From Actinomycetota bacterium (GTDB lineage: Bacteria; Actinomycetota; Humimicrobiia; Humimicrobiales; Humimicrobiaceae), in NCBI GenBank assembly GCA_014360385.1, contig JACIXO010000048.1, forward strand, positions 1 through 8,027: a DNA stretch of 8,027 nt, written 5' to 3'. Position 1 is the first letter of the stretch, and the number at the start of each line of letters is the position of its first letter. Under the pieces are notes generated by a model, which did no database searches, was not told the origin of the DNA, and saw nothing but the letters and a program-made list of their open reading frames with translations. The translations under genes and the position numbers were made by a program. Positions 1 to 5,981 of the stretch are shown here, in pieces.

Positions 1-1926
1 AAGAAATAGGGTGGATAGCTCTAAAATTCCGATTGGTTTTTCCTCAAGCTCACTTTTTCCTGCTTCTATTTCTAACGATGCGCTATCATATAGCTTAAGG
101 TTTAACAACTCCTTTGCCTTATCTATATGAGTAATTTGGGTGATTTTAGCAGGGTTGCCTGTCTTGTTGCTTTCACCCTCTTTTGTAGATACTGCAATAG
201 AACTTGCTGTTGAAGGACTTGTTATTGAGATACCCTCATTGTAAGGAACATTTTTAAAGCTGGCTTTATCTTTAGCCATTATTTCAGTATCAAGATCCTG
301 GTAAATTTCTGGGATAAGATTTTTGTGCTGGGGATTTTCTGGGTTGAGTCTGGAATCTATTTCTGGTATTTTCACTTTAACTCCGAGTTCTTCAAGAATA
401 TCCCTTGATTTAAAAGTATAATACGAATAGGAATTTAGGTTTACTACTGCCTGGTATGTCTGTATTGCTTTATCAATTTCACCGAGTTTCTGGTAGTTTT
501 TAGCCTTCCAGAAAAGAGCCTTTTCTTCAAGCTGACTTCCCTTGTAGGAAGCTTGGAGTTTAGAAAACGTATCTATTGAGTAGGTATGCTCGCCAATTCT
601 GTATTGTATCCATCCCAGTTCCCATAGTGCATCTGCAAATATATTACTACTCTTGTACTCATTTATTATCCGGTTATAGCAGTTTTTGGCATTTTGCCAG
701 TCTTCTAAAATATAATAAATTCTTCCCAACCGATATAAAGCATCATCGTTGTATTCACTAGTGGGAAAGTGTGACAAAAGTTTTTGGTAGCTTGAGATAG
801 CTTCATTTAGAAGACCAAGGTTAGTAAACACTCTTCCCAGAAAATAAAGACAGTCATCAGCGCTTTCTGTGGAGGGAAATTTTTCATAAGCCAAAGAAAG
901 GTATTCTTTAGATTTCTGGTAGTTTCTTAAGTTATAATAGCACATCCCGAGTTTAAAGAGGGTTTTACTGTGTAGTTCCTGGGTCAGGTTGGGTAAGTAA
1001 TTCTTCTCGAGAATTCTATTGAACTCTTGAATTGCGCTCTTATACAGGTAGCGGCTGAACAATATTTGTCCCCTTATAAATATCTGGGAGGCTGATGGAA
1101 CAAAAGCCTTAAACCCTTCTTCTTTCGAAAGTCTTGAGAGGCTTTCGAAAGCAGTCTCTGAATACTCATTATAGGGGTGATCGAGGTAGATTTTTACATA
1201 GTTGTTATAGGAGTCCTGGTATTTTTTGTTCTTTTCCTGACATACTGCCAGCTGATAAAGACAGTATGGGATATATTCTGAGCTTTGGAATTTCCTAAGA
1301 AAGCTTTGGTAGGCCTCTTCTGCTCTAAGGAAATTGCCTTCGAGATAAAGTAAATCAGCATAGTCAAGATTAGCCTTTTCCTTCCAAATGCTATCAGGAA
1401 AGTCATAAATTAGCTTAAGGTAGTATTTCTCTGAAAGACTGAATTTTTCCTGGAGAAGAAGACTTTTTGCTAAATAATAAAGGACATGGTCCTGGAGTAT
1501 TTTGTAGCTATCTTCTATTTTAAGAAAATAATATTCAGCCAGGAGATAAGAATTATCTTGGAGGTGCTTTAAACCTTCTATGAAATACTTTCTCTGCCTT
1601 TCAATATCTAAATTTGTAGTACCCAGGTTTTCGGATTCCAAATTTTCAGTATCCATACCTTCTGAGCCCTGAGTTTGAGAGATTTCTGTACCGGAACTTT
1701 GGCTTTGGTCTTCTTGGTCTTTGCTTTCAGTTAAAGGATAGGTTTCTTTTGAAGATGAGCTATCATTCTCTCCAAAGCTGGCTGAATCTATTGTTTCTGT
1801 GGGTATTGTTTCTGCGGGGGTTTCTTCATTTCCTGCGTTTTCTATGTTCAGTAGATTATGAAACTTTTCATTTAATTTATCACACCCCGGGAAGACAAAA
1901 ATTGCTCGCATGAGTATAGATAGCAA
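1..1926 (-). CDS. Soluble lytic murein transglycosylase-like TPR/superhelical protein (C-terminus beyond window)
   Basis: The frame is open for 642 codons from a TTG at 1926-1924 to the left edge, with no stop in the window. Residues about 25-105 are an acidic Ser/Thr/Glu/Gln-rich linker. Residues 107-525 are helical hairpins with about 37-residue spacing, marked by FPDS (176), FQSS (213), HP (250), FPST (350), FPTS (387) and YKSS (424) at repeat boundaries. The stretch with DHVLYYLAKS, and a later ALFWKAKNYQKLG followed by SYYTF, resemble the alpha-superhelical U domain of Slt70-type enzymes, which cleave peptidoglycan outside the cytoplasmic membrane. Residues about 525-600 are a second low-complexity linker. 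Residues 603-629 (KAKELLNLKLYDSASLEIEA) resemble the segment before the catalytic SLT domain, which would lie outside the window, so activity is not demonstrated. The start is uncertain. The frame continues upstream to the nadC stop at 2059 and encodes a Lys-rich tail and a hydrophobic segment (ALILIPVFLLSILM) that begins before the TTG. The true N-terminus is therefore probably near 2040. A plain TPR protein is the alternative. Confidence 0.82.
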   Translation of the reverse strand, partial: MLSILMRAIFVFPGCDKLNEKFHNLLNIENAGNEETPAETIPTETIDSASFGENDSSSSKETYPLTESKDQEDQSQSSGTEISQTQGSEGMDTENLESENLGTTNLDIERQRKYFIEGLKHLQDNSYLLAEYYFLKIEDSYKILQDHVLYYLAKSLLLQEKFSLSEKYYLKLIYDFPDSIWKEKANLDYADLLYLEGNFLRAEEAYQSFLRKFQSSEYIPYCLYQLAVCQEKNKKYQDSYNNYVKIYLDHPYNEYSETAFESLSRLSKEEGFKAFVPSASQIFIRGQILFSRYLYKSAIQEFNRILEKNYLPNLTQELHSKTLFKLGMCYYNLRNYQKSKEYLSLAYEKFPSTESADDCLYFLGRVFTNLGLLNEAISSYQKLLSHFPTSEYNDDALYRLGRIYYILEDWQNAKNCYNRIINEYKSSNIFADALWELGWIQYRIGEHTYSIDTFSKLQASYKGSQLEEKALFWKAKNYQKLGEIDKAIQTYQAVVNLNSYSYYTFKSRDILEELGVKVKIPEIDSRLNPENPQHKNLIPEIYQDLDTEIMAKDKASFKNVPYNEGISITSPSTASSIAVSTKEGESNKTGNPAKITQITHIDKAKELLNLKLYDSASLEIEAGKSELEEKPIGILELSTLFL

Positions 1927-2058
1927 AAATACTGGAATTAAAATAAGAGCCTTCTCTCTTTTAAAGAAGTTTTTTCTGTAAACTTTCTTGCAAAGATGGT
2001 TTTTATATAAGTTTTTGTTTGTTTTGTTTGCCTTTTTCGATTTTGCTCCTTTATATAA
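1927..2058 (-). other. In-frame upstream extension of the slt-like gene without a start codon
   Basis: These 44 codons lie between the nadC TAG and the first legal start (TTG 1926) of the slt-like gene, in the same frame and without a stop. They encode a strongly basic tail (SKKANKTNKNLYKNHLCKK, then RKNFFKREK) followed by the first half of a membrane-spanning segment (ALILIPVFL). A cytosolic basic tail plus membrane anchor is normal for an exported or anchored cell-wall enzyme, so this stretch is probably part of the protein. No ATG, GTG or TTG occurs in this frame here. The start may have been lost, may be non-canonical, or may be hidden by a sequence error. Confidence 0.6.
2046..2052 (-). 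promoter_or_regulatory. Shine-Dalgarno-like AAAGGAG ahead of the slt-like gene
   Basis: AAAGGAG on the minus strand lies just after the nadC stop. An initiation codon would be expected around 2034-2042, where the sequence reads CAAAATCGAAAAAGG. Without the single C (top-strand G at 2039) this would be an in-frame ATG followed by AAA AAG GCA. The site supports translation starting here rather than at the TTG at 1926. Confidence 0.5.
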
Positions 2059-2919
2059 CTATTCAAATTCGAGCGAGAAGTCAACAGCTTTTGCGGAATG
2101 AGTGATGTACCCGGCTGAAATAATATCAATTCCTGTCTTACAAATCTCTTCCAGATTTTCAAGAGTAATGTTCCCGGAGACTTCTATAAGACATTGATTT
2201 CCTCTTTTCTCTCTTATTATCCTGGTTGATTCCTTTATCTCCTTTGCATCCATGTTATCAAGCATGATTATGTCAACCCTTGAGTCTATAGCCTCATGAA
2301 GCTCTTCGAAATTACTTACCTCTACTTCTATTTTCAAATTGTGGGGGATTTTAGATCTTATTGTTTCCACAGCATTTTTTATTCCTCCACAAACTTTTAC
2401 ATGGTTATCTTTAATGAGGATTCCATCAAAAAGGCCAAACCTATGGTTATATCCTCCTCCACAGACAACTGCATACTTTTCCAACCTTCTTAGCAGGGGT
2501 TTTGTTTTTCTTGTGTCCACTATTCTAACTTTGTAATTGGAGGCTATGGAGGAAAATTTGTAAGTAAGGGTAGAAATTCCTGATAGATGTTGCAAAAAAT
2601 TAAGGCAGGTTCGTTCAACCTTAAGTATTGAAAGAGTAAGCCCTTTAATGGTGCAGATTTTATCCATGTAGTTTACTTTCTGGCCATCATGTTTTAATTT
2701 TTTAAATTCTATGCTATGGTCTACCTCTTCAAAAATATATCTTATGATATCAATTCCACTTAAGACCACTCCATCCTTTTCTTTACAGATAATGTAGCAC
2801 GAAGACTTATGCTCAGGAGGCACGAGGTAGTTAGAGGTTATATCTCCATATCCTCCAAGGTCTTCCTTAAGTGAGTCCCTTAAGATATCTATTATTTCAC
2901 TTTTGGGTATTGTATACAA
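2059..2919 (-). CDS. nadC: Quinolinate phosphoribosyltransferase (decarboxylating)
   Basis: This cytoplasmic enzyme converts quinolinate and PRPP to nicotinate mononucleotide, CO2 and pyrophosphate, the step that joins de novo synthesis to the common NAD pathway. At 286 aa it has the usual family length and looks intact. N-terminal domain: EDLGGYGDITS (19-29). Barrel domain: RTCLNFLQHLSGIST (103-117), DTRKTKPLLR (135-144), EKYAVVCGGGYNHRFGL (147-163), DGILIKDNH (165-173), EVEVSN (198-203), MLDN (219-222), EVSGNIT (246-252) and ISAGYITHSAKAVDFSLE (267-284). The basic residues of the DTRKT, NHR and IKDNH motifs are the family's phosphate and carboxylate ligands, and all are present. It starts with TTG; no better start lies nearby, and the upstream GGGAGG supports it. 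It ends in TAG. The gene lies 108 bp downstream of nadB on the same strand, probably co-transcribed with it, and directly abuts the slt-like frame. Confidence 0.97.
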   Translation of the reverse strand: MYTIPKSEIIDILRDSLKEDLGGYGDITSNYLVPPEHKSSCYIICKEKDGVVLSGIDIIRYIFEEVDHSIEFKKLKHDGQKVNYMDKICTIKGLTLSILKVERTCLNFLQHLSGISTLTYKFSSIASNYKVRIVDTRKTKPLLRRLEKYAVVCGGGYNHRFGLFDGILIKDNHVKVCGGIKNAVETIRSKIPHNLKIEVEVSNFEELHEAIDSRVDIIMLDNMDAKEIKESTRIIREKRGNQCLIEVSGNITLENLEEICKTGIDIISAGYITHSAKAVDFSLEFE

Positions 2920-2930
2920 TTTTGTTTTTT

Positions 2931-2936
2931 CCTCCC
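2931..2936 (-). promoter_or_regulatory. Shine-Dalgarno site of nadC (decides a TTG start)
   Basis: GGGAGG on the minus strand lies 11 nt upstream of the TTG start of nadC, with an A-rich spacer. It is the strongest ribosome-binding sequence in the window. It supports the TTG start and a bacterial style of translation initiation. Confidence 0.75.
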
Positions 2937-2941
2937 TATTT

Positions 2942-2967
2942 CTATTGCATTATCCTATTGTATTACA
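2942..2967. repeat. Imperfect 13-bp tandem repeat upstream of nadC
   Basis: CTATTGCATTATC (2942-2954) is followed directly by CTATTGTATTACA (2955-2967), matching at 10 of 13 positions. It lies in the 108-bp nadB-nadC spacer. On the minus strand it contains TACAAT, a possible -10 hexamer for an internal nadC promoter, but no convincing -35 lies 17 bp upstream of that. Confidence 0.4.
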
Positions 2968-3027
2968 AAAAATAATTACGCGAGTTAAATGCCATAAATT
3001 TATCATAATCATATCATACGAGCTAAA

Positions 3028-4737
3028 TTAACCCACATTTTTAAAGTAAATTTTGTCTTTAGTCAATATTGTGTGCTTTTTCCAGTTTCTGTCATCTCTT
3101 AGCGGGTAATCACTTCGTTGATGTGTTCCTCTACTTTCCTTTCTCAAGATGGCAGCCTTTACTATAAGTTTTGCTACTGTTAGCATGTTTATAAACTCTA
3201 TTACTTTTTTGTTCTTCTGGTTGTATAGTCTTTCATCATTAAGGTAAGAGTCTATGAGGTTTTCTGCTTCTCTAAGCCCACTTTCTTCTCTTAATATTCC
3301 CACTCTTTCGGTCATCATGTGTCTGAAGTTATGAATAACTGTATCGATTTCATCTTCAAGTGCAAGATTTCTAGAAAGCTCCCTCCTCGAAGGCCTCTTA
3401 CTGCAATTGCTTTCTTTTATAGTTTCTCCCATACAGCTACCAAGCTCAGTTACTCTTTTTATAACTTCTCCCTCTATGCTTTCGTTCTTCTCATTAAGAA
3501 ATTCCAAAATGCTTTTATAAATCTTCCAGCCGAAAACCAGTCCTTCAATCAAAGAATTACTTGCAAGTCTATTTGCCCCGTGAGCTCCTGTTGCTGCTGC
3601 CTCTCCACAGGCGTACAGCCCTTCAATATTAGTTTTTCCATCATAGTCAGTTTTTATACCTCCATTTAGATAATGTGCAGCTGGAGAGACTTTTATCAAA
3701 TCTTTCTTAAGATCAAGTCCGTTTTCTTTTAGCTTTGAAATGATATTAGGGAAACGAACTTTCAACAAACTTTCTGGAAGATGGGTTGCATCCAGATACA
3801 CAAAGTCACATTTTGTTTCTTTCATTACTTTTATCATTTCTTTTACCACTATGTCTCTCGGAGCTAGCTCTGCTCTCGGATGTTTTCCCAGCATAAATCT
3901 TTTCCCATGACAATCCCTTAGATAAGCACCTTCTCCCCTCAAGGCTTCACTTATTAAAAAGAGTTTCCCATCTCTGGTTCTAAAGACAGTTGGATGGAAC
4001 TGAACAAATTCTATGTCCATAATCTCTGCACCTGCTCTATAAGCCATAGCGATTCCGTCTCCAGTTGACACTGGAGGATTTGTAGTAAGTTCATATATTT
4101 GTCCTATTCCTCCACTTGCTATAATCACATTTGATGAAGGATGAAGCTCAATTTTGTCTCTATCCAGGTTTAGAGCCATAACTCCTATACAGCTTTTGTT
4201 ATGAGTTAAGATGTCCAGAGCGAGATAGTCAGGATAAATTTCAATGTGGTCGATGCTTTTGGCGTATTTTACCAGTTTGTTTTCAATTTCTTCTCCTGTA
4301 GCATCTCCTCCTGCATGAAGAATCCTAGGGTAACTGTGACCACCTTCAGTTGTGAGGCTGATTTCGCCTTCGGATATATCGAAGTTAATACCAATCTCGA
4401 TTAGCTCTTCTATCATTCTTGGGGCATTCTGGACAAGTATTCTTACTGCCTGGGGGTCACACAGTCCCTGTCCAGCCTTAAGGGTATCATGGTAATGTTT
4501 TTCCCAGTCGTCAGGTTTTTTTATTGCTGCCGCGATTCCACCCTGAGCATACCAGGTAGTTGATTCAGAAAGAGAGCTTTTGGTTAGGATCTTTACTTTT
4601 ATGTGCCTTGATATTCTTATTGCTGTAGAAAGACCAGCAATTCCACTACCAATTACTATACAGTCCGTGTACTCCGAAATTTCTTGACTGAAGGATGGGT
4701 CTATTATATATTTGGGTAGCATATATTTGGGTAGCAT
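3028..4737 (-). CDS. nadB: L-aspartate oxidase
   Basis: This FAD-dependent cytoplasmic enzyme oxidises L-aspartate to iminoaspartate, the substrate of NadA. It uses O2 or, in anaerobes, fumarate as acceptor. At 569 aa it is slightly longer than the usual 480-550. The FAD-binding Rossmann motif is GSGIAGLSTA (30-39), followed by STTWYAQGGIAAA (59-71). The succinate dehydrogenase/LASPO active-site signatures are EGGHSYPRILHAGGDATG (131-148), QFHPT (246-250), EALRGEGAYL (264-273) with the catalytic-region Arg, and PAAHYLNGG (352-360). The second FAD contact is CGEAAATGAHGANRLASNSL (377-396). A C-terminal helical domain ends with RGTHQRSDYP (about 534-543). Fumarate reductase or succinate dehydrogenase flavoprotein is less likely given these NadB signatures and the neighbouring nadA and nadC. 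The N-terminus carries MLPKY twice because of a 15-bp tandem duplication, so ATG 4737 and ATG 4722 are both possible starts. Neither has a clear ribosome site. Confidence 0.97.
   Translation of the reverse strand: MLPKYMLPKYIIDPSFSQEISEYTDCIVIGSGIAGLSTAIRISRHIKVKILTKSSLSESTTWYAQGGIAAAIKKPDDWEKHYHDTLKAGQGLCDPQAVRILVQNAPRMIEELIEIGINFDISEGEISLTTEGGHSYPRILHAGGDATGEEIENKLVKYAKSIDHIEIYPDYLALDILTHNKSCIGVMALNLDRDKIELHPSSNVIIASGGIGQIYELTTNPPVSTGDGIAMAYRAGAEIMDIEFVQFHPTVFRTRDGKLFLISEALRGEGAYLRDCHGKRFMLGKHPRAELAPRDIVVKEMIKVMKETKCDFVYLDATHLPESLLKVRFPNIISKLKENGLDLKKDLIKVSPAAHYLNGGIKTDYDGKTNIEGLYACGEAAATGAHGANRLASNSLIEGLVFGWKIYKSILEFLNEKNESIEGEVIKRVTELGSCMGETIKESNCSKRPSRRELSRNLALEDEIDTVIHNFRHMMTERVGILREESGLREAENLIDSYLNDERLYNQKNKKVIEFINMLTVAKLIVKAAILRKESRGTHQRSDYPLRDDRNWKKHTILTKDKIYFKNVG
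4708..4737 (-). repeat. Exact 15-bp tandem duplication containing the nadB start codon
   Basis: ATGCTACCCAAATAT occurs twice, head to tail, at 4737-4723 and 4722-4708 on the minus strand, giving the protein start MLPKYMLPKY. Both copies begin with an in-frame ATG, so the duplication preserved the frame and created two alternative starts five codons apart. Confidence 0.95.
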
Positions 4738-4759
4738 TAATTTACGGTTCTTATGTTAA

Positions 4760-4765
4760 TTTATA
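4760..4765 (-). promoter_or_regulatory. Candidate -10 / TATA-like box of nadB
   Basis: TATAAA on the minus strand, within TTTATAAATTAA, lies 22 bp upstream of the nadB ATG at 4737. Used as a bacterial -10 it would give a very short leader. No good -35 is found 16-18 bp upstream, where the sequence is T-rich (ATTTTC). The spacing would also suit an archaeal TATA box with a leaderless transcript, but other evidence favours a bacterium. Confidence 0.3.
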
Positions 4766-4772
4766 AAAGTAG

Positions 4773-4810
4773 AAAAGTTCTAGAAAATACCAAAAGTTTT
4801 GGAAAATATC
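4773..4810. repeat. 19-bp imperfect tandem repeat upstream of nadB
   Basis: AAAAGTTCTAGAAAATACC (4773-4791) is followed directly by AAAAGTTTTGGAAAATATC (4792-4810), identical at 16 of 19 positions. The junction forms the perfect palindrome CCAAAA-G-TTTTGG (4790-4802), and the first unit contains TTCTAGAA (4778-4785). The repeat lies just upstream of the candidate nadB -10, where an operator or an upstream activating element would sit. Confidence 0.7.
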
Positions 4811-4858
4811 ACAAGCATAACGAGATTATAAGCGAAGCTAAAAAAAATAGCAAAGAGC

Positions 4859-4907
4859 TATGGAGTGATGATAGCATAAAACTTTGCATTATCATGAGCA
4901 CTCCATA
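4859..4907 (+). other. Long interrupted hairpin in the nadA upstream region
   Basis: TATGGAGTG (4859-4867) pairs with CACTCCATA (4899-4907), and ATGATA (4868-4873) pairs with TATCAT (4890-4895). A GAG bulge lies on the 3' side and the loop is 16 nt. That is 15 base pairs in two blocks. Its 3' arm is shared with the next hairpin, so the two cannot coexist in one RNA. Confidence 0.5.
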
Positions 4908-4928
4908 AGGAATTCCATGAGTGTTTTT
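4899..4928 (+). terminator. Candidate terminator-like hairpin with T5 tail, upstream of nadA
   Basis: CACTC (4899-4903) pairs with GAGTG (4919-4923), AT with AT, and GG with CC of the palindrome GGAATTCC (4909-4916), leaving small bulges and an AATT loop. TTTTT (4924-4928) follows directly. The stem is short and interrupted and the U-tract is only five, so it is a weak intrinsic terminator at best. It competes with the hairpin at 4859-4907 for CACTCCAT. Confidence 0.3.
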
Positions 4929-4969
4929 ACTACCTACAAAAAGTATGCTATTATTTCTTTCACCAGGTT

Positions 4970-4992
4970 TTTACACAGCTGTTTCTTGTAAA
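4970..4992. promoter_or_regulatory. Inverted repeat TTTACA-N11-TGTAAA, possible nadA operator
   Basis: TTTACA (4970-4975) and TGTAAA (4987-4992) are perfect 6-bp inverted arms around 11 bp. The off-centre palindrome ACAGCTGT (4975-4982) overlaps the left arm. The right arm overlaps the candidate -35 of nadA (TTGTAA, 4986-4991), where a dimeric repressor would block RNA polymerase. The regulator is unknown. Confidence 0.4.
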
Positions 4993-5014
4993 GCTCAAGT
5001 AACGAGACTAATCT
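4986..5014 (+). promoter_or_regulatory. Candidate nadA promoter (-35 TTGTAA, 17 bp, -10 TAATCT)
   Basis: TTGTAA (4986-4991) and TAATCT (5009-5014) are separated by 17 bp and lie 35 bp upstream of the nadA ATG. The matches to the sigma-70 consensus are 4/6 and 3/6, so this is modest. An AT-rich run (TTTAAATAAAATAAA, 5026-5040) follows. If this is the main promoter, the hairpins at 4859-4928 lie upstream of the transcript. Confidence 0.3.
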
Positions 5015-5048
5015 AATAACGAGAATTTAAATAAAATAAATAAGAAGT

Positions 5049-5981
5049 ATGAGTATGAAAGGGAATCTGGAACTGGCCAATCAGATAGCAAAGCTAAAAA
5101 TGGAAAAAAATGCAGTAATACTGGCTCACAATTATCAGATAGGAGAGGTTCAGGATATTGCTGATTTTGTGGGTGATTCTCTACAGTTAAGCATTGAAGC
5201 TTCAAAGACAAGGGCAAGTGTGATTGTATTTTGTGGTGTTCACTTCATGGCAGAAACAGCCAAGATAATATCGCCTCAAAAAAAGGTGCTTCTTCCTGAC
5301 CTTAATGCTGGATGTCCCATGGCTGAGATGATAAATGAATCCCAGCTACTTGAGCTTAAAAATAAGCATCCTGGTGCTGCGGTAGTATGTTATGTAAACT
5401 CCACAGCGAGAGTAAAAGCATTAAGTGATATATGCTGCACATCTTCTAACGCGGTTGATGTGGTAAATTCTATTCCAAATGACAAAAGAATAATATTTAT
5501 CCCCGACAAATACCTCGGAGGTTATGTGCAAAGTCAGACTGGAAGAGAACTTATTCTTGCAAGCGGATATTGTCCAACTCATGTTATGATAACTGCAAAG
5601 AACATAATTCAAATAAAAAAGGAGCACCTAGATGCAGTTGTCATTGTCCATCCAGAGTGTACTCCTGAGGTTATAGAAATGGCAGATAAGGTAGCAAGCA
5701 CAGGCGGGATCATAACCTATGTTAAAAAGTCCACGAATAAAAAATTCATTATTGGAACTGAAATTGGTATAATCCACAGGCTTAAAAAAGAAAATCCCGA
5801 TAAGATTTTTATTCCTGCTTCGAACCAGGCTATATGCCCGAACATGAAGCTCACAAATCTTGAAAAGATATTGTGGGCGCTTGAAGAGGAAAAACATGAG
5901 ATAAGACTTCCACATGAGATTATTAATAAAGCCAGGTTAGCTATTGACAGGATGATAAACCTTAGTGTGGCGGGAGCATAA
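5049..5981 (+). CDS. nadA: Quinolinate synthase
   Basis: This cytoplasmic [4Fe-4S] enzyme condenses iminoaspartate (from NadB) with dihydroxyacetone phosphate to quinolinate. At 310 aa it has the length of the compact three-cysteine NadA type known from Thermotoga and Pyrococcus. It keeps AHNYQ (26-30), DFVGDS (39-44), FMAETAKI (66-73), the HPEC segment (201-204) and TEIGIIHRLKKENP (237-250). The three cluster cysteines by family alignment are C89 (NAGCPMAEM), C175 (GYCPTH) and C263 (ICPNMK). It has additional cysteines, including CC at 129-130 and C62. ATG 5055 is an alternative start that would match the usual short N-terminus. The ribosome site is weak (AAGAAG, 5042-5047). The gene ends in TAA within an exact 16-bp tandem duplication. 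It is divergent from nadB, and topA starts 47 bp downstream without an obvious terminator between them, so nadA and topA may share a transcript. Confidence 0.97.
   Translation: MSMKGNLELANQIAKLKMEKNAVILAHNYQIGEVQDIADFVGDSLQLSIEASKTRASVIVFCGVHFMAETAKIISPQKKVLLPDLNAGCPMAEMINESQLLELKNKHPGAAVVCYVNSTARVKALSDICCTSSNAVDVVNSIPNDKRIIFIPDKYLGGYVQSQTGRELILASGYCPTHVMITAKNIIQIKKEHLDAVVIVHPECTPEVIEMADKVASTGGIITYVKKSTNKKFIIGTEIGIIHRLKKENPDKIFIPASNQAICPNMKLTNLEKILWALEEEKHEIRLPHEIINKARLAIDRMINLSVAGA

Larger units (their letters stand above)
4818..5024 (+). repeat. Three copies of the octamer TAACGAGA
   Basis: Exact TAACGAGA occurs at 4818-4825, 5000-5007 and 5017-5024. The last two are 17 bp apart and bracket the candidate nadA -10 hexamer. 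Three identical octamers in about 200 bp is well above chance expectation. The motif is not itself a dyad. A regulator binding site is possible, but no known factor is recognised. Confidence 0.5.
4738..5048. other. Divergent nadB/nadA intergenic control region (311 bp)
   Basis: There is no gene-like open frame here. This AT-rich spacer separates the 5' ends of nadB and nadA and must hold both promoters. It contains a TATAAA-type box near nadB, a 19-bp imperfect tandem repeat with an embedded 13-nt palindrome, a large interrupted hairpin overlapping a second hairpin with a T5 tail, an inverted repeat TTTACA-N11-TGTAAA, and three copies of TAACGAGA. Each is listed separately. The density of dyads suggests regulation of NAD synthesis. 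I do not recognise a known nad regulator site or NAD-binding riboswitch. Confidence 0.7.

Noticed and set aside
576..761. Short plus-strand open frame inside the slt-like gene
   Set aside because: It is antisense to a clear helical-repeat coding frame, its composition is unlike a protein and it has no ribosome site. It is a shadow of the minus-strand gene.
1889..1926. Lipoprotein signal (FPGC) in the slt-like protein
   Set aside because: Phe-Pro-Gly-Cys is a poor lipobox, and the hydrophobic segment begins upstream of the TTG, which fits a membrane anchor better.
1938..2162. 74-codon minus-strand frame across the nadC/slt junction, as a possible separate gene
   Set aside because: It overlaps the conserved C-terminus of NadC and the basic tail of the slt-like frame in another register. 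The Lys/Arg/Thr-rich product reflects A-rich DNA.
4755..4770. Archaeal TATA box with leaderless nadB transcript, as evidence for an archaeal host
   Set aside because: TTTATAAA 23-30 bp before the ATG would fit, but such boxes are common in AT-rich DNA. The strong SD of nadC and the Slt-like protein favour a bacterium.
4738..5048. Known NAD+-sensing riboswitch (the nadA motif of Acidobacteria) upstream of nadA
   Set aside because: The region has hairpins, but I cannot see the paired tandem-domain conserved loops of that class. Only the generic attenuator-like idea is kept.
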